64,000 bases of DNA from Nymphaea colorata (Eukaryota > Streptophyta > Magnoliopsida > Nymphaeales > Nymphaeaceae): assembly GCF_008831285.2 (NCBI RefSeq), contig NC_045139.1, positions 23,852,412 to 23,916,411 on the forward strand, given 5' to 3'. This document shows, piece by piece, positions 1 through 10,238 of this stretch. Below the pieces are notes generated by a model. That model saw only the letters and a program-made list of their open reading frames with translations, had not been told where the DNA came from and did no database searches. The position numbers and the translations under genes were made by a program. The first letter of the stretch is position 1; each line of letters opens with the position of its first letter.

Positions 1-549
1 CAAGCACCTTTTGAGTTGTGCGGTAGGCACTCCTCTAGTCTAGACTGTTTTTAGTACAGTCAGAAGACTACGCACAGAAATACTTAACGGTGGAATTTCG
101 CCTTCACTTTTGGTCAGCAACTAGATAGGATAGTTACCTAACTACCCACCAAAATTTAGCTCAATCTGACCTCTGGAAGCCTCTGAACCAACTTGGTCTT
201 CCTGCCGGACTGGTACCCGGACAGGTTCTGTTTACTCAGCTCATATCGCCTAAAACGGTTCAAAAGCTGGTAGTTCTAGGCCGAATCTCTTCTAGTGGTC
301 TAAACAACTTCTGTAGAGAATTTAATTATGAAGCTCTCCACCAATTTTGAGGCTATTCCTATCTCGTCTGCTCCTGGAAGGGCTGATTTAGTATCGCTTA
401 CTGTCACAGTCCAGAAATTCAAAAACTGCCTACTGCTGAAACTATAAAACCGCTGAAAACCAAAGCTGACGAATCTGCCTACTACTGCCTTTGAATGTTG
501 AATCTTCAATGCCAAGCGTGTGTAGAGTCCAGATTTTAACCTCAAGACG
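1..549 (-). other. Leader fragment of a family D LTR retrotransposon
   Basis: This stretch lies on the internal side of the primer-binding site at 550-561, so in a minus-strand element it is the start of the untranslated leader; the rest of the element is beyond the window. A 105-codon minus-strand frame at 300-617 runs through the PBS into the LTR and has no recognisable domain, so I do not call it a gene. Confidence 0.45.
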
Positions 550-561
550 GCTCTGATACCA
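550..561 (-). promoter_or_regulatory. Primer-binding site, initiator-Met tRNA type (element D)
   Basis: The minus strand reads TGGTATCAGAGC, the usual plant retrotransposon PBS complementary to the 3' end of initiator methionine tRNA. It lies two bases from the LTR end (CCTAACA on the minus strand at 564-570), as expected for a minus-strand element whose 5' LTR lies to the right. Confidence 0.8.
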
Positions 562-563
562 AT

Positions 564-3500
564 TGTTAGGATCGAAACCCACGGTCGACTAACCCGAGTG
601 TTCAATCCTAAAGCCAAGATCTCCTGAGGTTCGCATGAACTAAAAACCTAATCAAATCAATACAAGGAACTACCTGGCCGGACAGGACCCCGGCGCAAAC
701 CCAATAGGGCGAGGCGTACAAGTAAGGGTATTCCCAAAATCCTAGCTAAGGTATATCCTACTACTACAAGCAACTACAAGAGGTGTGAGGCCTTACAAGC
801 GTATGCGATACATTGAAGCACTCGCAACTCACTCAACAAACCACACAAACCATTTACTATCGATCAAACCACACCCGATTCCCAAATAGGAAGGTTGAGC
901 CCTCTGTGGTCGTGTCTTTGGCGCTTGCGCCTTAGAGGTACCACTAGGGAGGACTGTGGCCGAAGCCGGGCTAAAGCAAATACAGAAATCAAACTAACAT
1001 GTACCTAAACTACCACCCGTGGACTACAAGGGGGAGAAAGAGTCAAACCGGCCAAGCAAGCTTGGCGAATCCACGAGATAGGACCACGGGATGAACACCA
1101 AGTCCCGGGTATCACAGCTACGGTTCTAAATTTCCGATTGAGGAGAGCCTCCACGTAGCTATGGCAACGGACCCGCTGAGATGGGCCGAAGATGGCCGTC
1201 GCTCGGGCAAGATGTGCCGAGGACAGCTGGGAAGGGGCAGCCGCCTGCTGCCTTAGACCAAGAGAGAGCGTGGAGTCAGGCGGCCACTTGCTGCCTTACG
1301 CCGATGGAAATAGCGACCGCCTGTCGTTAGGGCACGGGCTGAGGATGCGGCCGTGGATGACCGAAATTGCCGAGGGGGGCTGATGCCGGTTGGTCGGCAA
1401 CGCCTACCTGCCTGCCTTCAGAAGTGGCTCGGCCACGCTAGGTCGAGGGAAGGCCGACGAGAGATTGGGGTGGCCGAGGGAAGGACCGCGGACAATAGCG
1501 AGGGGGAGAGCACGCGGCCTGACCTAGTCCTAGCTAAGGCTCGGGTTAGATCGGGTTGGATGGGCTCTATAGGTAGGCTGGTCAAGTCAAGAGAGGCTAA
1601 GGTTGGGGTTGGCTGGGAATAGATGAGCCTCGGTGGGGAATGGTTCACCTAACTAGTAGGTAGGCTTAATAGGGTGAGGCTTAGGTGCGAGCACTAGGCT
1701 CAGGTTGGTCACGTTGACCAGTTGAGAGAGAGGGGTTGACTAATTGGGTAAGCAAAGCTAGGTGTGGACTGAGTGATAGGTTCGGGACGTAGGTGTGAGG
1801 GGCCCACGTGCTATGCGCGTGGTGCTAGGGTTGCGCTAAATGAGGAGTTAGCTAAGGGATAAAGGGCAATGGCTAGGACTTACCTAATCGAGCTAAGGGG
1901 AGTCAAGGCTGACAGTGTAGGATGAGGCTACAATTTTGGAGTTGCCTAAGTGAAGAGAGGTGAGGTGGCGCACGCGAGGCTGACCTAAGGGGTAAGTGGG
2001 ATGTGACTAGGCTGGTCTTGCCTAGATTGGCGCCACAAGATCCAAGAGATTCGCTAAGGGAGATAGCGATCAAGGAAGAGGTGATCCCTTTCCTAAAGGA
2101 TAGGAAAAGAGATCGGATGAGATCCTTGCCAATTTGGAACAAGGCCAAGGAAGAAAAACGTGGCTAAGGAAAGAGCCACTAAGAGGAGCGCTAGAGAGGA
2201 GCTAGCGATAAGGAAGGAGACTGGATTCTTTCCTATTGCGTAGGAGAAGAATCGGCTGATATCTCCACAGGATTAGGAGATGATCGAGGGAGCTGGACGC
2301 AAGCTCTCTGCTCTCACGAGAGGACGACACTTGGAAGAGCTGGAGACAAAGAGGGAAAGAGATGAAAACGCACCTAAGGGGTTTCCAAAAGCGCACAAGG
2401 GAAAGACGCGTGGGGCTGAGGTGGAAAGCGCAGGGGACCAAGGTGGCTACATAGATGGTGAGGTGGCTGATGACGTGGTGAAGGAGGCTACCAGATTTAA
2501 ACACGTGGAGACACGAGAGGCTGAGATGCAAGGACGGGCTAGGGTTGACTCTAAGAAGAATATGCAAGAAAGGAAAGAAGATGGCGACAAGGGGGAGTTT
2601 CCAATTTCGTAGGAAGGGATGAGGTTGAGCTGGATTTGGCGACTTGGACTGTTAGGGCAAGGGGAACACGTGGCTAGGGAAGGGCACAGATGGGTGACAC
2701 CTGGCTAGATGGACGATGAAGGGGGAGGCAAAGGAGGAAAGGACGAACTTACCAGATTTGGCGCCGGCGAGCTTGGAGCCTTCTCCTTGAACACCGGCGG
2801 CTAGGGTTTACCTTCAACCCGAATTGGACCACTTTGCCATTGACATCTCTGTACGTGACCTTGATGGTAGTGAGGGCAAGGTTGTCTTCGTCGTCGGGAG
2901 TTGCAGCAGTGGCCGGAATTAGTGCAGCGGCCACCGAAAAGTGTAGAATTCCGGCCAATCGGTCGGAAATCACTTCTAGAGGTCCTTTTGAGCCCGAATT
3001 TGAATATATTGCTCCTTTCTTCAAGGCGATCACGCGGGAATGCTTCGCTTAGTAGGATCACGCCTAGAGGTACTCTTTTTGAAGCTTCGTTGGCTGCTGG
3101 ACCGTAAGATCACGGATGAAGAAACCGAGAGCTTCTCTTGGCGCTTTTGGGCTTCTTCACCGTTGAAACTTACTGAAATCTTTTGGGGTTAATCCAAAGG
3201 ATAGTTAGGTGGATTTAAGCCGCGTAAGATGGGGTCTAAGGAGATTTCAACCGCGGAAAGCAAGATCTTCTCTCGGGATCTCACCGAGGGTAGGCCTTGA
3301 TCCTTGGACGAGTTCCTCTCTAGAACGCCAACAACGTGAAGCTTACGTCCCTCTAAAAATCACAAAGTACTAACCTTTCCAAAGTCGATATTGAAGTTGC
3401 CCGTTTCCGAGTTCTTCAATCTTCCTGGTAAAGAGATTGGCCTCTCAACGCCCGTGTGGTTCGGATGAAGGCGCCAAAGTCTTCTGGATTTTCCGTGGGG

Positions 3501-4445
3501 ATATTCATGGTTCAAGGACGCCGCTAGTCACCGTTGCGCCAGGGAGGGTTCCTTGCCGTGAAGCCTTAGGATGGGTGAGGAGAGGAGAGACAAGATAAAC
3601 GAGGCTAGGAAGAAGAGTGACCTTCGGTTTTGAGGAGAGGGTGCTGCCATCGCCGGTCTTTCACCAAGGAAATGACGAGGGAGAAGATGACGCCATAAGG
3701 GGAATGACGTGAGGACCAGGAGAACTTACTAGGCCGAGTGGAGGAAGGAGAACCCGCCGCCAAAGGAAGGGTATGCCATGAGGAGGGAGACACCGCCGCG
3801 GAAGAGGGGAGGCGTGGTTGAAGGAGATGACCACCGTGGGAGAAGGGTGAGCCGAGAGAGAAGAGAGAGAAGGCATTCCGCCCAAATGAATTCAATTCAT
3901 TCCATTTTCCAAAAATTGCATAATGTGTACAAAGAATCAAAAACCTATATACTACTCTAATTGACCCGGTTCACAATCCGAACCGGTTCTTACAAGATCC
4001 AAATCAAAATCTAAAACAAACCCAATCTAATCTAAAATGGGCGCTATCCGTCCAAGGACTCTTTAGACCCACGGATCTTGGAGACCCGTTTCCTCTAGTG
4101 CGCATGGTTGAACTTGGGTAGGTTCAACCCGATTTGCCTAGGTTCAGTCTTGGCTTACCTCGTTCAACCTTAGTTCGAGGACTCAACAATGGATTAGACG
4201 ACTCTAGTTGGGTGGGTCCTACAACTGGATCTTTACCGCCGTGAGGTTCAATCTAGCCTCTCTTGCGCTTGGCCGTTGTTGCTTCGCCAGCTCCGCCCAC
4301 TGCAATAACTCCAAGCTGCTTATTAACCTCTTCGGCTGGCCTGATCGCCTCGGTGAACTCGCTTCCTGCCCTTACGAGCCCTGTTGGACCTTCCTTAGTC
4401 TTGGGTTTGGTCCTTACGGACCTACCAGGATTTTGGCTCGTAACA
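564..4445 (-). repeat. Long 5' LTR of family D retrotransposon, right end lost
   Basis: The LTR begins next to the PBS with TGTTAGG on the plus strand and continues for at least 3.8 kb. Its right terminus is not visible, because the sequence passes into truncated LTR L1 at about 4446-4470. The part from about 2,880 to 4,445 is clearly related to 23,866-25,250, so it is a dispersed repeat. Minus-strand transcription is suggested by a TATA-like box at 3945-3953. I see no reliable protein gene. The short frames at 1192-2612 and 2749-3107 lack domains, although a minus-strand frame at about 4210-4440 resembles part of the ORF at 25120-25752. A continuous LTR is an inference; part of it could be leader or unrelated insertion. 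Confidence 0.5.
3945..3953 (-). promoter_or_regulatory. TATA-like box in family D LTR
   Basis: The minus strand reads AGTATATAG. The related LTR copy has a similar box at the equivalent place (24826-24837), which supports a conserved minus-strand promoter. Confidence 0.4.
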
Positions 4446-4470
4446 GAGGCGAACAGTGGGATTCGTGGGT

Positions 4471-5339
4471 GATTTGGGCGTCGGTTGATCGAATGGAAAT
4501 GGCGGAAGGCGTGGGCAGCGATCGGTGGAGTCTCTCCAACCCGAAATGGGCTTCAGGCAGAGGAGAACTCAACGAGAGCAGCCATGGAAGCTTGGGTGAG
4601 TCTGGAAGCACAGTCATAGTGAGAGGAAGAAGGGGAAGAACAGAACCTCGATTTCATTGATGAATGAGTCGGAATCCAAGGGGGCTGCCGCCGGGAATGG
4701 CGTCCGGCGACCTTCTGGGAATGCTGTCCAGGGATGACCCTCTTGGGATTCTTCTTCAAAGCATAACCTCAACAATGGCTGCCTCCCCCTCTTAAGGGAG
4801 GAGGAAGGTGAGCCAACGGCCTCCCACGGCTTGCGTGGGAGATGACCGACCAGAGACCCGGTTCGACAGTCTTGTCGAACTGGGTTGGGGGTGGTGAGTC
4901 GAGACCCGGGTCCCAAAACTGGGTCAAGAAAAGCGGGTCCGGACCCCAGTCCGGATCCCCCAAAAGTCCATGCCTGGATCCATAAGACTGCGCATGGATC
5001 TGAGTCTACAAAAATGACGAACCAACCCGCCTTACAAGTCCGGACCCGTGTCCGGTTATTCCCTGAGTGTCCCCCCTGTACAGTGTCCAACTCCCCTCGT
5101 CGTGTCAGACGTCACAGCGGAGACGTGTCCCGTCAAAAGGACACTCGTGTCCCGCAGGAGCTCCTCTCGGCTGGGGCTCGTCCGTCGCTGCCACGTCTTT
5201 CTGGCCAGGGGCTGCCGAGTCTCATTGTCCGCTTGCTACCGAGTCGTTTGGTGGATCGCGCGTAGGGATGTCGGCCAGCCCGCCTAGCACTCGGGCGTCG
5301 CTCGGCCCTGGCCGCAGGTCGGTTAGGCGGCAGCCAGCA
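4471..5339 (-). repeat. LTR L1: truncated 3' LTR of Ty3/gypsy element A
   Basis: It aligns with LTR L2 starting at 8878 (position 4471 corresponds to 8878) and matches closely to the shared right end CAGCCAGCA. The first roughly 150 bases present in L2 (8724-8877) are absent and family D sequence lies there instead. The inner end is followed by the pyrimidine-rich complement of the polypurine tract and then by the pol tail, as expected for a 3' LTR of a minus-strand element. Confidence 0.75.
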
Positions 5340-5572
5340 GCGCTGCCGTCCCTCTCGGTCTCCTCTGCCTTCGCCCCTGCTCGGGCGATGGAGGCTAAGC
5401 CTCTTGAGGCGTTCGCCCCCGCGCGGTGCGTCCTCTGTCGGCTTGTGGGGTTAACCTCCCGCGACTGTTTTTCGGCGGTGCCCGGCTCGTGTCTTTTGTG
5501 GAAAGCCTCTCTCGGATCTGCTCCGGGGTAGTCATCCCTGCCGCCTGGCGTGTGGGCCACCTTGGCCGCCGG
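5340..5572 (-). other. Polypurine tract and pol 3' tail of element A
   Basis: On the minus strand this holds a purine-rich run (GGCAGAGGAGACCGAGAGGG) beside L1, preceded by degenerate pol 3' sequence. Elements A, B and E share this tail (TAAGCCTC...GAGG, GTTAACCTCCC motifs on the plus strand). The A pol frame stops at 5573, but related peptide continues in another frame, so the tail is frameshifted. Confidence 0.55.
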
Positions 5573-7060
5573 CTATGCATGGCCTCTCGAGCTCTCGGTG
5601 CCGGCTGCGGCCCTCGTCCTGGACGCCGATGGGTGGGCCGTATCAGATCCATCCCCCTTAGATGGAGCCTGTCCCCATGCTCCTATAGCGGGATACCTTC
5701 CGGCAAGCTCGTTGGCGTCTTCCCAAGTAGGACCCCCTTCCCGGTCGTCCCGCTCTACAAGATACTCTCGGCAGAGCTCCCCGTCACGTCGCACCCGACA
5801 ACTGCGTAGTAACTTCCGTGGTAAGGGAGGCTCGTCCGGAGCTTCTTCACTAGCTGTGGGTGGGGCTCCGTGGTGTGGCTTGAGCCTCCCCACGTGGAAA
5901 ACTGGATGGACACGGGGATGGGCTGGTAGCGCAAGACGGTAGGCGGCCTTGCCATGGCGCGCCTCAACTCGGTATGGGCCATAGTACCTAGGCAGCAACT
6001 TGGAATAGGGTCTGCCGAATAGGGTCTTCTGCCCCCTAGGTAGACGTTTGAGCCATGCCCAATCCCCCACGTTGAACTCCCGTTCGGCCCGCCCCTTGTT
6101 GTGCTGTTGTTGCATCCAGCTGTAGGCTCTCTCCAAATTGGTGCGAAGAACCCGTAGCACCTCGTCGCGGTCGCACAAAATGCGCTCAAGATCCTCCTCG
6201 CCTGCTAGGCCAGGCTCGTAGCTCCTCAGTGTGGGCGGGGGTCGCCCGTAGACCGCCTGGAATGGAGTCATTCCGATCGAAGAATGAGGGTTGGTGTTGT
6301 AAGCCCACTCGCACCATGAGAGGTATCTGACCCAAGTCGATGGCCTATGCCCAGAGAAGCTCCGTAGGTAGGTCTCGATGGTGCGGTTCACCACCTCCGT
6401 CTGCCCGTCGGTTTGGGGGTGGTGGGCTGAACTGAAAAGCACCTTAGTACCGGCTAGCCGTGTGTATTCTCTCCAGAAGTCACTGATGAATACACTGTCC
6501 CTGTCACATACCATCGTGCGGGGCATCCCATGATGTCTCCCAACCCACTCTTGGTAGGTCTCTGCAACAAGACGGGCTGAATACAGACGGGGCAGGGCGA
6601 CGAAGTGACCGTGCTTGGTGAGCCTGTCCACCACAACTAGAATGGCCTCCTTCTCATCTGAGCGAGGGAGGACGTCTATGAAATCCATGGAGACGTCCTC
6701 CCATGGCCGATGTGGAATTGGCAAGGGACAAAGATGCCCCGGGGTCTTCGCGGCCTCGTACTTTTCACGCTGGCATACCGGGCAGTTTTTGACATAGTGG
6801 GCTACATCTGTTTTGAGCCCGTTCCACCAGAAATCGGCGGCCACTCTAGCTCGAGTCTTCTCCCGTCCCTCATGGCCCATGGCGGGCAGATCGTGGTGAT
6901 GTCGAATGAGCTCCTGACATAAAGGGTGCCCCCGAGGAAGGACGACCTTGCCTTCCTTGTAGAGGAGGCCTTCTCGGGCCGAGTACAACGGAATGCTGCC
7001 CGGGTTGGCCTGCACCGAGGACAGGAGGAGCCGAAGGGTCTCATCTTCCTTCTGAGTCGA
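5573..7060 (-). pseudogene. Integrase and chromodomain of chromovirus element A
   Basis: A 480-codon frame (from 7015) encodes Ty3/gypsy integrase. An HHCC zinc-binding region is visible (RHHHDLPAMGHEG, then CPVC at residues 78-81). The catalytic triad is D111, D171 and E207, with 35 residues between the last two (D35E). A GPY/F module follows (RYYGPYRVE, then VHPVFHVGRLKP). The C-terminal stretch ending REYLVERDDREGGPTWEDAN is a chromodomain-like tail typical of plant chromoviruses. The frame is intact, but it is cut off from RNase H by a frameshifting deletion near 7045-7060 that removed about 35 codons of linker that element B still has. The product would normally insert retrotransposon cDNA. 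As part of a gag-less, frame-broken element it is a relic. Confidence 0.9.
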
Positions 7061-7778
7061 CCCCTCTCTTATACTCTATGGAGAAGTCGTAGCACAAAAG
7101 CCGGGCTATCCACCTCTGCTGAGTGGGGGTGGATATTCGTTGGGCCAGCAAGTACTTCAGACTGACGTGGTCGGTCCTCACAACGAAACGCTGCCCAATC
7201 AGATACGGTCGCCATTTCTCTACGGCGACAACGATAGCTAGCATCTCCCGCTCGTAAGTAGAGAATCGGTTGGCATGCCAGTTGAAAGCCTTGCTAATGT
7301 AGGCAATGGGATGCTTATCCTGACTGAGTACTGCCCCTATTCCTGCCTTGCATGCATCGGTCTCCACTATGAAGGTCTTGGAGAAATCAGGTAGGGATAG
7401 TACAGGGGCAGTGGTCATGGCCACCTTCAGCTTCTCGAACGCCCCTTTTGCTTCATCGGTCCACTCCCATCCTCCCTTTTGAAGCATCCGTGTGAGAGGG
7501 GAGGCAATGTGCCCATAGTGCTTTACAAACCGGCGATAATACCCGGTGAGCCCGAGAAATCTCCTCATCTCTCGAGGTGATTTAGGGATAAGCCAGTCAA
7601 CCATGGCCTCAATCTTTGTTGGGTCGGCCTTGACTCTCTCGGTCGTGACAATATGCCCCAAATATGCAACCTCTGACTGACCAAAGCTACACTTGGTCTG
7701 CTTGGCGTACAACTGATGCTCACGGAGTAGCTCTAGCACTGTCCTGAGGTGTCTGACATAGTCCTCAATGGTAGCATT
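7041..7778 (-). pseudogene. RT thumb/connection and RNase H of element A
   Basis: A 232-codon frame continues the reverse transcriptase. It includes LGLTGYYRRFVKHYG, typical of the Ty3 RT connection. RNase H follows, with FIVETDACKAGIGAVLSQ (first catalytic Asp), YEREMLAIV (catalytic Glu) and VRTDHVSLKYLL. It is in the same frame as the RT segment but separated from it by a TAA at 7779-7781, where element B has the Tyr of DDVLVYS. That nonsense change and the frameshifting deletion just downstream show the pol is dead. Confidence 0.88.
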
Positions 7779-8487
7779 TTAGATGAGGACGTCATCAAAA
7801 AATACCAAGACCCCCTTACGGAGATGGGCTCTAAAGATATCGTTCATGCACCGTTGGAAGGTGGCCGGTGCATTGGTCAAACCAAAGGGCATCACCATGA
7901 ACTCGAAATGCCCGTCGTGAGTACGGAACGCTGTCTTGGGGATGTCTTCGGAAGCCATTCTAATCTGGAAGTACCCTGACCGTAAGTCTATCTTGGAGAA
8001 GTAGCGGGCGCCTGAGAGCTCGTCCAAGAGTTCGTCGATCACAGGGATAGGGTGCTTGTCCTTGAGAGTGGCCTCGTTAAGAGCTCGGTAGTCCACGCAA
8101 AACCGCCAAGATCCGTCATGCTTCTTAACGAGGAGGACCGGGGAAGAGAAGGCACTAGAGGAGGGTCGGATGAGCCCCTCCTTTAACATCTCCCGAACTT
8201 GCTTCTCTAACTCTCCCTTCTGGGCCTGGGCGTATCTATAGGGGCGTACACACACGGTCGTAGTGCCGGGGACGAGCTGAATGTGGTGGTCATGTGCCCG
8301 AAGTGGAGGCAGCCCCTTGGGCTCTTGAAACACGTCGGTGAACTCGCCCAAGAGGAGGGAAACGGGCTCAGGAGTATCCTCCTTGCTGGCCGACTTCTCT
8401 TCCACATAAGAGAGCAATAGATAGGCCGGCTCTTGGGCTTGTAAGGCTCGAATGGCCTCCTTAGGCTGTACCGGTCCGTCGAAGGCC
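7779..8487 (-). pseudogene. Reverse transcriptase palm of element A
   Basis: The frame contains the Ty3/gypsy RT core: [32 protein letters not shown], a [13 protein letters not shown] motif with the first catalytic Asp, [14 protein letters not shown], and the VFFDD active site. The open frame extends to 8768, but residues before [25 protein letters not shown] are translated leader sequence. The true pol is therefore truncated at about 8487, and protease and gag are missing. Comparison with element B (LQAGGRHSTLKALDGPVSSREAIRAL) fixes the junction. Confidence 0.9.
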
Positions 8488-8708
8488 TTCAAAAATCCGT
8501 AGCTCGATCTGGGAAGCTCCAAAAATCGCCAGAAAATTCCACAGTGCTCCCAAGATGCAGATGAAGATAATATGCTGGAGCTCGACAGCTGAAACCTCGC
8601 CAAAAAACAACGCTTCTGATCTGAACAGCACCCTTCTTCACGGCGTCTTGGTTTCGGTGGTCCAGCGACAACAGCCTTGATGATTCGATCTCCCCTGGCC
8701 GTGCGAGG
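8488..8708 (-). other. Untranslated leader of element A
   Basis: This sequence is related to 14210-14427, the leader of element C next to its PBS (shared blocks AAATCCGTA, GAAGCTCC, CTCGACAGCTGAA, CGTGCGAG). In element A it is joined directly to RT coding sequence, which marks a deletion of most of the leader, gag and protease. Confidence 0.75.
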
Positions 8709-8720
8709 GCTCTGATACCA
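8709..8720 (-). promoter_or_regulatory. Primer-binding site of element A (initiator-Met tRNA)
   Basis: The minus strand reads TGGTATCAGAGC, three bases from the TGTTGGAG terminus of LTR L2 at 8724. Confidence 0.85.
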
Positions 8721-8723
8721 GTT

Positions 8724-9750
8724 TGTTGGAGCCCGTGGTCGGGAGGGATGCCGGAGGCAGCCGACCACGCTCCGAGATCTCCGTGATCACGCTCGGTGGG
8801 GGAGAAACCCAATGGAACAGTAACCGGTTGGGAGGGGACGATGGTGAGCAGGGAGGTTGCGCAGTGATCGATGGAGTGATTTGGGCGTCAGTTGATCGAA
8901 TGGAAACGGCGGAAGGCATGGGCAGCGATCGATGGAGTCTCCCCAACCCGGAATGGGCTTCAGGCGGAGGAGAACTCGACGAGAGCAGCCATGGAAGCTT
9001 GGGTGACTCTGGAAGCACAGTCACAGTGAGAGGAAGAAGGGGAAGACCAGAACCTCGATTTCATTGATGAATGAGTCGGAATCCAAGGGGGCTGCAGCCG
9101 GGAATGGCGTCCGGTGACCTTCTGGGAATGCTCGTTCAGGGATGACCCTCTTGGGATTCTTCTTCAAAGCATAACCTCAACAATGGCTGCCTCCCCCTCT
9201 TAATGGAGGAGGAAGGTGAGCCAACGGCCTCCCACGGCTCGCATGGGAGATGGCCGACCAGAGACCCGGTTCGACAGTCTTGTCGAACCGGGTTGGGGGT
9301 GGTGAGTCGACCCGAGTCTTCAACCAAAACTGGGTCAAGAAAAGCAGGTCCGGACCCTAGTCCGGATCCCCCAAAAGTCCGCGCTCGGATCCATAAGACT
9401 GCGCATGGATCCGGGTCTACAAAAATGATGGACCAACCCGCCTTACAAGTCCGGACCCGTGTCCGGTTATTCCCTGAGTGTCCCCCTGTACAGTGTCCAG
9501 CTCCCCCTCGTCGTGTCAGACGTCACAGCGGAGACGTGTCCCGTCAAAAGGACACTCGTGTCCCGCAGGAGCTCCTCTCGGCTGGGGCTCGTTCGTCGCT
9601 GCCGCGTCTTCCCGGCCAGGTGCTGCCGAGTCTCCTCGTCCGCTTGCTGCCGAGTCGTCTGGTGGATCGCGCGTAGGGGTGTCGGCCAGCCTGCCTAGCG
9701 CTCGGGCGTCGCTCGGCCCTGGCCGCAGGTCGGTTAGGCGGCAGCCAGCA
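8724..9750 (-). repeat. LTR L2, shared by elements A and C
   Basis: This LTR of about 1,027 bp begins TGTTGGAG and ends CAGCCAGCA on the plus strand, giving short inverted ends TGTTGG/TGCTGG. The A primer-binding site is on its left, so it is A's 5' LTR. On its right is a polypurine-type sequence followed by the C internal region, so it is also C's 3' LTR. The C ORF frame runs through the tract into the LTR to a stop at 9516. No TATA box is obvious; a CTTAAGAGGGG-like motif recurs at the equivalent place in L1, L3 and L4. Confidence 0.8.
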
Positions 9751-9752
9751 GC

Positions 9753-10238
9753 GCTGCCGTCCCTCTCGGTCTCCTCTGCCTTCGCCCCTGCTCGGGCGAT
9801 GGAGGCTAAGCTTTCTACTTGTGTTGGTGAATCATCCCTCTCATTAAGGGGTAACGATAGGGCTGCGAAGCACTCAGTCCCGTTTGTCATGGTATAGGGG
9901 ATCGGTTCTCCGTTGGAGGGTTCCCCAAGCTGTGCCTCTCGGGATTCAACCCTCATCCGGCTGTGGATTCTCATTAAACAGGCCATGTAAAGTTTGCTGC
10001 CGTCCCTCTCGGTCTCCTCTGCCTTCGCCCCTGCTCGGGCGATGGAGGCTAAGCTTTCTACTTGTGTTGGTGAATCATCCCTCTCATTAGGGGGTAACGA
10101 TAGGGCTGCGAAGCACTCAGTCCCATTTGTCAAGGTATAGGGGATCGGTTCTCCGTTGGAGGGTTCCCCAAGCTGTGCCTCTCGGGATTCAACCCTCATC
10201 CGGCTGTGGATTCTCATTAAACAGGCCATGTAAAGTTT
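9753..10238. repeat. Tandem duplication, 2 x 243 bp, at the LTR/polypurine junction of element C
   Basis: Copy 1 is 9753-9995 and copy 2 is 9996-10238, with only a handful of mismatches. Each unit starts at the LTR/PPT junction and includes the polypurine tract and about 180 bp of ORF. The period is a multiple of three, so the minus-strand ORF stays open and repeats an 81-residue block that starts KLYMACLMRIHSRMRVE. Confidence 0.95.

Noticed and set aside
1192-2612. Frames in the family D LTR (63-121 codons)
   Set aside because: No domains, both strands equally open, and no relative in the other family D copy.
4885-5942. Several 80-154-codon plus-strand frames over LTR L1 and pol tail of A (and their equivalents at 9203-9897 and 15197-15662)
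   Set aside because: They recur only because the LTRs are repeated, lack domains and oppose the pol frame.
9753-10238. CRISPR-like direct repeats
   Set aside because: Only two long tandem copies without spacers, inside a retrotransposon; not a CRISPR array.
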